From Pedosphaera sp. (GTDB lineage: Bacteria > Verrucomicrobiota > Verrucomicrobiia > Limisphaerales > SXQI01), in the NCBI GenBank assembly GCA_025359965.1, contig JANYDC010000027.1:64015-102907 (forward strand): DNA of 38,893 nt, read 5' to 3'. A model generated the notes under the pieces. The model saw nothing but the letters and a program-made list of their open reading frames with translations, did not search any database and had not been told where the DNA came from. Below are positions 34,755 to 38,893 of this stretch, in pieces (positions within the stretch are counted from its first letter, which is position 1; every line of letters starts with the position of its first letter). Both the position numbers and the translations under genes were made by a program.

Positions 34755-36338
34755 TCAGACTTGCTTCACATGTTGCAATGACACCTTGAAGCCTGAGTTC
34801 TGTATTCTGCTCGCGTGATGCATCAGATTTACCGCTGAAAAGAACGGCAAACTTGGTGGCCATGGTGTTCCATCCTTCGCCAAAACCGCATAGACGACTT
34901 CAAAGTCGGCGGGAGTGGGTCGGTTCGTCGGAATCAACGCGCGATGTGCGTTCTTTTTGAGTTTTTGGAGCTTCGACCTCACTTCGCTGCGGATTGCTTC
35001 GTCGCGAAGAAACGCTTCTGCTGAAACCGATCCTTGAGAGAAAAGATGACTAAGTGTTGCCGATGCCGACCGTTTTTTCACATGGATTAGATGTCCTTTA
35101 TTGGACATCAAGTCACAAAACTCAATCAGTGTGGCAGCACCGTCTGCCCTGACGGTTTGCTTATCGAGCAAAGCGAACTGATTTGGGTCACCTTTTGCTA
35201 CGGACTCGTTGTAAACACCCTCGTCGTCACCCAGATTGCCTTGAGGCAATGCGATAGACACGCTTGAGATCGATTTCACAAAAGACAAAACACGCGTTGC
35301 GTAAGACTTTTCGACCTCAAACCATCGGGCGTCGAACAGAACATACTTTTTCCCCTTTGAATCCGTTTCCCAGACGAGACACTCGTAAATCGGCCATTGG
35401 TCGTGGAACACATCCGAACCCTCATAGCGGAGTCGCACTCTGTGGCGCTTAAGTTGATCAATGTCGAGCTGGGCCAACTTGCCGTTCAGCACTTGTAGGT
35501 AATCTGGCAGGTCCAGTTCGGGATAGGTAATCGTCTTCTTTCCGCCTGTGAAATTAAAGCCAGCTACGTCCTTCCATTCCACAACATCCGCCGGGGCGAA
35601 ATGCATCCCCGCTGTGTTTCCGGCCAGCAAAGCCGCGACAAGTAGTTTATCCAATTCCTGGCGCACAGCAGAATCAACTTCCTTCACGTTGTCGATCCAC
35701 CCGAAGTTGGTCTTGTATTTCGTTTCGCCGTAAGCAACGAGCAGTTCATCTAACAAGTCACCAAAATCCTCAAACGGAAGTTCCGTCGTTAGCGATAAGG
35801 AATCCGAACCGGTCAGACGTTTGAAAAATGTGGTGTCCAAAGAATCTCCCGTTACTCCGCGAACAAGATCTCGAGCGACATCAAGTTCAAAAGTGTTCAC
35901 TGTGGAACTCCTGCTTGCTTGTCGCCGTGTAGAGAGAACCATGTCTTCGTAGGTTTTCGAATCAACGCCCCGCAATTTGGCAGGGTCAACACGATTCAGT
36001 GTTACTTTGAGCCCAAAGTCGCGAACCCAAGATGAACCCGCCAGCAGTCCCTTGCCGTAACCGAACGTTACCGCAAGAATCCGGCTGCCATAATTCACCA
36101 ACAAGACTGCGGAGATATTCGCGGAGAAAGCGCGGGCCACAGGAGTTTGGAGATGAGGATTAAGTAAATCCATCCAACCGGGACGTGATTGGTTTTGCTC
36201 ACCAACAAAGAGTGTTTCTGTGAATCCAAGGTTATTATTTAACTCGTGCCGGCTTACAGTCTTCTCTTCATCCAGTGCCGCATCGAACGATTTGATCACA
36301 TCCTTGAGGAGATAGATTGTGTAACCTTGAGAGCTCAT
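34755..36338 (-). CDS. TIGR04141/DUF6119-like sporadically distributed protein
   Basis: A 527-aa protein that I recognise as the TIGR04141 (DUF6119) sporadically distributed family, found mainly next to defence genes. Landmarks: the N-terminal YTIYLLKDVIKSFDAAL, VLLVNYGSRILAVTFGYGKG near 80-100 (a conserved strand pair with GYGKG), the IYECLVWETDSKGKKYVLFD segment near 320, and GHLIHVKKRSASATLSHLFS near 410. No catalytic motif is obvious. Its ATG overlaps hsdS by 4 nt, so it is translated as part of the restriction operon. Its function is not known to me. Confidence 0.85.
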   Translation of the reverse strand: MSSQGYTIYLLKDVIKSFDAALDEEKTVSRHELNNNLGFTETLFVGEQNQSRPGWMDLLNPHLQTPVARAFSANISAVLLVNYGSRILAVTFGYGKGLLAGSSWVRDFGLKVTLNRVDPAKLRGVDSKTYEDMVLSTRRQASRSSTVNTFELDVARDLVRGVTGDSLDTTFFKRLTGSDSLSLTTELPFEDFGDLLDELLVAYGETKYKTNFGWIDNVKEVDSAVRQELDKLLVAALLAGNTAGMHFAPADVVEWKDVAGFNFTGGKKTITYPELDLPDYLQVLNGKLAQLDIDQLKRHRVRLRYEGSDVFHDQWPIYECLVWETDSKGKKYVLFDARWFEVEKSYATRVLSFVKSISSVSIALPQGNLGDDEGVYNESVAKGDPNQFALLDKQTVRADGAATLIEFCDLMSNKGHLIHVKKRSASATLSHLFSQGSVSAEAFLRDEAIRSEVRSKLQKLKKNAHRALIPTNRPTPADFEVVYAVLAKDGTPWPPSLPFFSAVNLMHHASRIQNSGFKVSLQHVKQV

Positions 36339-37630
36339 GTGGTGGCCTCTTTGAGTTTGTCGGCGGCGGCTACGCTCAACTCCCCGCTAAGCAGCTTCGG
36401 CAGCAGCGTGTCGCGCAGGGTGGCAAGGGTGCGGGATTGGTGGAGGTTGGCGTGGATTCGGTCGAGCATCTGCTGAACAATACGCGTGAAGGCGGCAGCG
36501 ATGGGCTTCGGCGGCAGTGCGACTTTGAAGGCACTTAGGTCACTCCAGTTCGTGCGCGGCATCTTGGTGCCGGTGGAGGCGAGGTCGGTGAATTGAATAA
36601 GTTCGTCGCTGCTCACGTGGCCGAGGAGGAAGCCAAACCATTCGGGGCTTTTCGGCGCGAGAACAAGGATGTCGGTGGAGCAGACGCCATCGAACGAAGC
36701 GACGCCGACTTTGTGGAAGTAGGGCCGCAGCTTGCCGAAGAGGATTTCCCCTTTCTTGAACGCGGACTTGCCGCTCGCCACGTCGGCTGAGTCGTCCCAA
36801 TCCCCGAGCGCGATGCATCGGCGCGGCATGTGTTCCAAGGCGATGTAGGGTGTGTTCAGTGCTATGTCGCCGGGTTGGACACCGCGCCGTGAGTTCGTGC
36901 CGATGTCGCCGAGTTTGCCTGCGGTCCAGCCTTTCGGGATGTGTCCGAGCGGCGAATCTTCCAAGTGCTCGGGAAAGAGGGCGGCGGTGGCTGGGTCGAG
37001 GGCGGCAGGGGAACGACCATCAAGCTTAGCGCGGACGGGGTCGAAATCCACGAACCAGCTCTGGAACAGCGCCCGCGCCATCGTCTCCAGCGTCGCATTC
37101 ATCCGCCGGTTCAACTCAATCTTGTCTTCCAACGCCCCAAGGACCTTGACTATGAGCTTTCTTGTCGCGGTGATTGGTGGGACCGGGTAGGTCAGAAAAT
37201 CTTCCCTGCTCAGTGCAACTACAGCACTCCCTGTAGCTCTGCCCGAACAGTAATCCCTATACTGTGGCGTTCGTAGAAACCAGTAGATAAAGTCTGCGGT
37301 TTCTGGATCAGAAGTTCGAAATTCGAGCTTGACGGTATCCTGTGTGAGTCGACCTGAAGAAACAGTAATCGGGACGCGTGCAACGGAACCAATCATTTTT
37401 CCGTCTTTGGTTGCACCTTTAAGCGAAACAAACAAATCACCGGGGAAAAGCATTAGCTTCGGAGGACACTCTCCGCCGTAGGTTTTGTAGTCTCCATCTC
37501 GAAATCCTCCCCCTGGCTGAATCGAACCCAACCCGAGTAAGGCTGGCCCCGGCTTACCGACTAGGTTGCCTTTGTAGGTTATGCCACGCTGAAGCGTAAC
37601 GTAATCGCCGATGGTTGAGTTACGCTTCAT
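36335..37630 (-). CDS. hsdS: Type I restriction-modification specificity subunit
   Basis: A 431-aa DNA-recognition subunit with the two-target-domain layout. TRD1 covers about residues 1-150 (start [14 protein letters not shown]). The first conserved helix lies near 155-200 ([20 protein letters not shown], then [19 protein letters not shown]). TRD2 covers about 210-380, and a second conserved helix ends the protein ([19 protein letters not shown]). It overlaps hsdM and the TIGR04141-like gene by 4 nt each. Base composition changes sharply at the border between TRD2 and the central spacer, a sign of domain exchange. Confidence 0.95.
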   Translation of the reverse strand: MKRNSTIGDYVTLQRGITYKGNLVGKPGPALLGLGSIQPGGGFRDGDYKTYGGECPPKLMLFPGDLFVSLKGATKDGKMIGSVARVPITVSSGRLTQDTVKLEFRTSDPETADFIYWFLRTPQYRDYCSGRATGSAVVALSREDFLTYPVPPITATRKLIVKVLGALEDKIELNRRMNATLETMARALFQSWFVDFDPVRAKLDGRSPAALDPATAALFPEHLEDSPLGHIPKGWTAGKLGDIGTNSRRGVQPGDIALNTPYIALEHMPRRCIALGDWDDSADVASGKSAFKKGEILFGKLRPYFHKVGVASFDGVCSTDILVLAPKSPEWFGFLLGHVSSDELIQFTDLASTGTKMPRTNWSDLSAFKVALPPKPIAAAFTRIVQQMLDRIHANLHQSRTLATLRDTLLPKLLSGELSVAAADKLKEATT

Positions 37631-38892
37631 AACCCCAGCCCCTTCAAATTCGCTTTGATGGCCTTCTCCAACTTGGCCGACTCCGCAAACTGCGCATTCA
37701 ACTCCGCCACAAGACGCGGCATCTTTTCCTCAAAGGGATCGCCATCATCCGCCACTTCCTCCGCCCCAACATAGCGACCCGGCGTCAAAACATGCCCATG
37801 CGCCGCGATCTCGGCGGTGGTTGCCGATTTGCAGAAGCCAGCGACATCGAAATACTCACGCGGAGACGCGGAGGCGCGGAGGGGGAGAGAGGATTTTTTA
37901 TTTTTCTCCTCTTTGCGCTCTTCGCAGACCGCAATGCGGTCACCAAAATGTTTTTGCGCTCCATTCCGCGTGAGACTTTCTCCTCTCCACGCATGATACG
38001 TGGAAACAATCTTCGCCAAATCCGCCTCGGTCAACTCCCGGTGAACTCGATCAATCAGGGTGCCCAGTTTACGGGCGTCGATAAACAAGGTCTCTCCTCG
38101 CCGATTGCGCTCGGCCACTCCGCCTGCCTTGGCTTTCGCGCCTCTCTTGTTTTTAGAAAGAAACCACAAACAAACCGGGATCTGCGTGCTATAAAAAAGC
38201 TGCCCCGGCATTGCCACCATGCAATCGACCAGATCAGCCTCAATAAGCGCTTTGCGAATCTCCCCCTCGCCAGATTGGTTTGAAGACATGCTCCCATTGG
38301 CCAAGACAAACCCGGCCATGCCCTGGGGCGCGAGGTGGTGGATGAAATGTTGCACCCAGGCAAAGTTGGCGTTGCCCTTGGGCGGCACACCGTATTGCCA
38401 GCGCACATCGTCGTCCTTGCGGAACCAATCCGAATCGTTGAAAGGCGGGTTGGCCAGCACATAATCGGCCCGCAGATCGGGATGAAGATCGCGCCGGAAG
38501 GTGTCCGCGTTTTCCGGGCCAAAATCCGCCTCGATGCCGCGCAGGGCCAGATTCATCACCGCCAGTCGGCGGGTGGTCGGGTTGCTTTCCTGACCGTAGA
38601 TGGAGATATCCCCCAGCTTGCCTCCGTGCGCTTCCACAAACTTCTCCGATTGCACAAACATCCCGCCCGAACCGCAGCACGGATCGTAGATGCGCCCCTT
38701 GTACGGGGCCAACATCTCCACCAGCAACCGCACGATGCAGGAGGGCGTATAGAATTGCCCGCCGTTCTTGCCCTCGGCACTGGCGAATTGCGTTAGAAAA
38801 TACTCAAACACCCGCCCCAACAAATCTTTTGAACGACTTGCCGCGTCCGCCAGTTGAATGGAACTGATCAGGTCGATCAATTCTCCCAGCCG
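37627..38892 (-). CDS. hsdM: Type I restriction-modification DNA methyltransferase subunit, 5' end outside window
   Basis: N6-adenine methyltransferase subunit. The frame stays open to the window edge (a TTG at 38880 is not the start), so roughly 100 N-terminal residues are missing. Motifs: [20 protein letters not shown] then TP, SAM-binding [10 protein letters not shown] and the catalytic NPPF in [12 protein letters not shown]. The conserved [20 protein letters not shown] block lies near the end. Between WRGES and YFDVAGFC there are 40 extra residues (a Lys/Glu-rich run then [13 protein letters not shown]) encoded by a palindrome-ended insertion. The frame is kept, so the enzyme may still work. 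Confidence 0.95.
   Translation of the reverse strand, partial: RLGELIDLISSIQLADAASRSKDLLGRVFEYFLTQFASAEGKNGGQFYTPSCIVRLLVEMLAPYKGRIYDPCCGSGGMFVQSEKFVEAHGGKLGDISIYGQESNPTTRRLAVMNLALRGIEADFGPENADTFRRDLHPDLRADYVLANPPFNDSDWFRKDDDVRWQYGVPPKGNANFAWVQHFIHHLAPQGMAGFVLANGSMSSNQSGEGEIRKALIEADLVDCMVAMPGQLFYSTQIPVCLWFLSKNKRGAKAKAGGVAERNRRGETLFIDARKLGTLIDRVHRELTEADLAKIVSTYHAWRGESLTRNGAQKHFGDRIAVCEERKEEKNKKSSLPLRASASPREYFDVAGFCKSATTAEIAAHGHVLTPGRYVGAEEVADDGDPFEEKMPRLVAELNAQFAESAKLEKAIKANLKGLGL
37855..37974 (-). repeat. 120-bp in-frame insertion element in hsdM with 9-bp terminal inverted repeats
   Basis: The ends are CTCACGCGG (37855-37863) and CCGCGTGAG (37966-37974), perfect inverted copies. The element is exactly 120 bp, sits on codon boundaries and has no stop codon in the hsdM frame, adding 40 residues. 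It contains an inner palindrome GACCGC-AAT-GCGGTC and a purine/pyrimidine-skewed tract. No target-site duplication is obvious. Confidence 0.85.
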
Positions 38893-38893
38893 G

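Overview
The window looks like a chromosomal segment of a Verrucomicrobiota-type bacterium (PVC superphylum, possibly the Pedosphaera/Limisphaerales side). Support comes from the paired DUF1549/DUF1553 cytochrome-like and Tat-exported DUF1501 genes typical of Planctomycetes and Verrucomicrobia, the RsmH with a basic N-terminal extension, mostly weak Shine-Dalgarno sites, and moderately high GC with strong C-over-G bias on the + strand. The phylum call is inference; no rRNA gene is present.

Region by region. 1-6.8 kb: a co-directional run of an SPFH/HflK-like protein (5' cut off), a His-rich P1B metal ATPase, an ABC ATPase, its ABC-2 permease and a 507-aa membrane-anchored partner. 6.8-15.6 kb: rsmI, a small secreted CxxC protein, an unlisted 32-aa very basic protein (8149..8247, minus), a lipoprotein, an M23 peptidase, a DUF2959 lipoprotein, a large AsmA-like envelope protein and an M20 peptidase. 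15.6-19.6 kb: the DUF1553/DUF1501 pair. 19.6-20.0 kb: the only gene-free stretch over 300 bp, holding an inverted repeat. 20.0-22.7 kb: a UvrD/PcrA-type helicase and a DUF2064 glycosyltransferase. 22.7-23.4 kb: a VapBC toxin-antitoxin pair. 23.4-26.2 kb: a three-gene type III polyketide cluster (synthase, methyltransferase, FAD oxidoreductase). 26.2-28.5 kb: a DUF3616 protein and rsmH.

The most interesting part is 28.7-38.9 kb, one minus-strand defence operon: hsdM - hsdS - TIGR04141/DUF6119-like - remnant of a hsdR 5' end - HNH protein - ABC-3C middle component - DUF2326 ATPase - hsdR. Almost every junction is a 4-nt ATGA overlap. A three-component ABC (ABC-3C) conflict system is therefore nested inside a type I restriction-modification operon, exactly between hsdR and its expected upstream neighbour, and a diverged 49-codon copy of the hsdR N-terminus sits on the far side of the cassette.

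The restriction genes carry three further marks of rearrangement. hsdM contains an in-frame 120-bp (40-codon) insertion bounded by perfect 9-bp inverted repeats. hsdR ends in a 14-bp tandem duplication that shifts the frame and replaces the family-typical C-terminus. hsdS shows a sharp change in strand composition between its DNA-recognition half and its conserved spacer. Together these point to a recently reshuffled, possibly switchable, composite immune locus.
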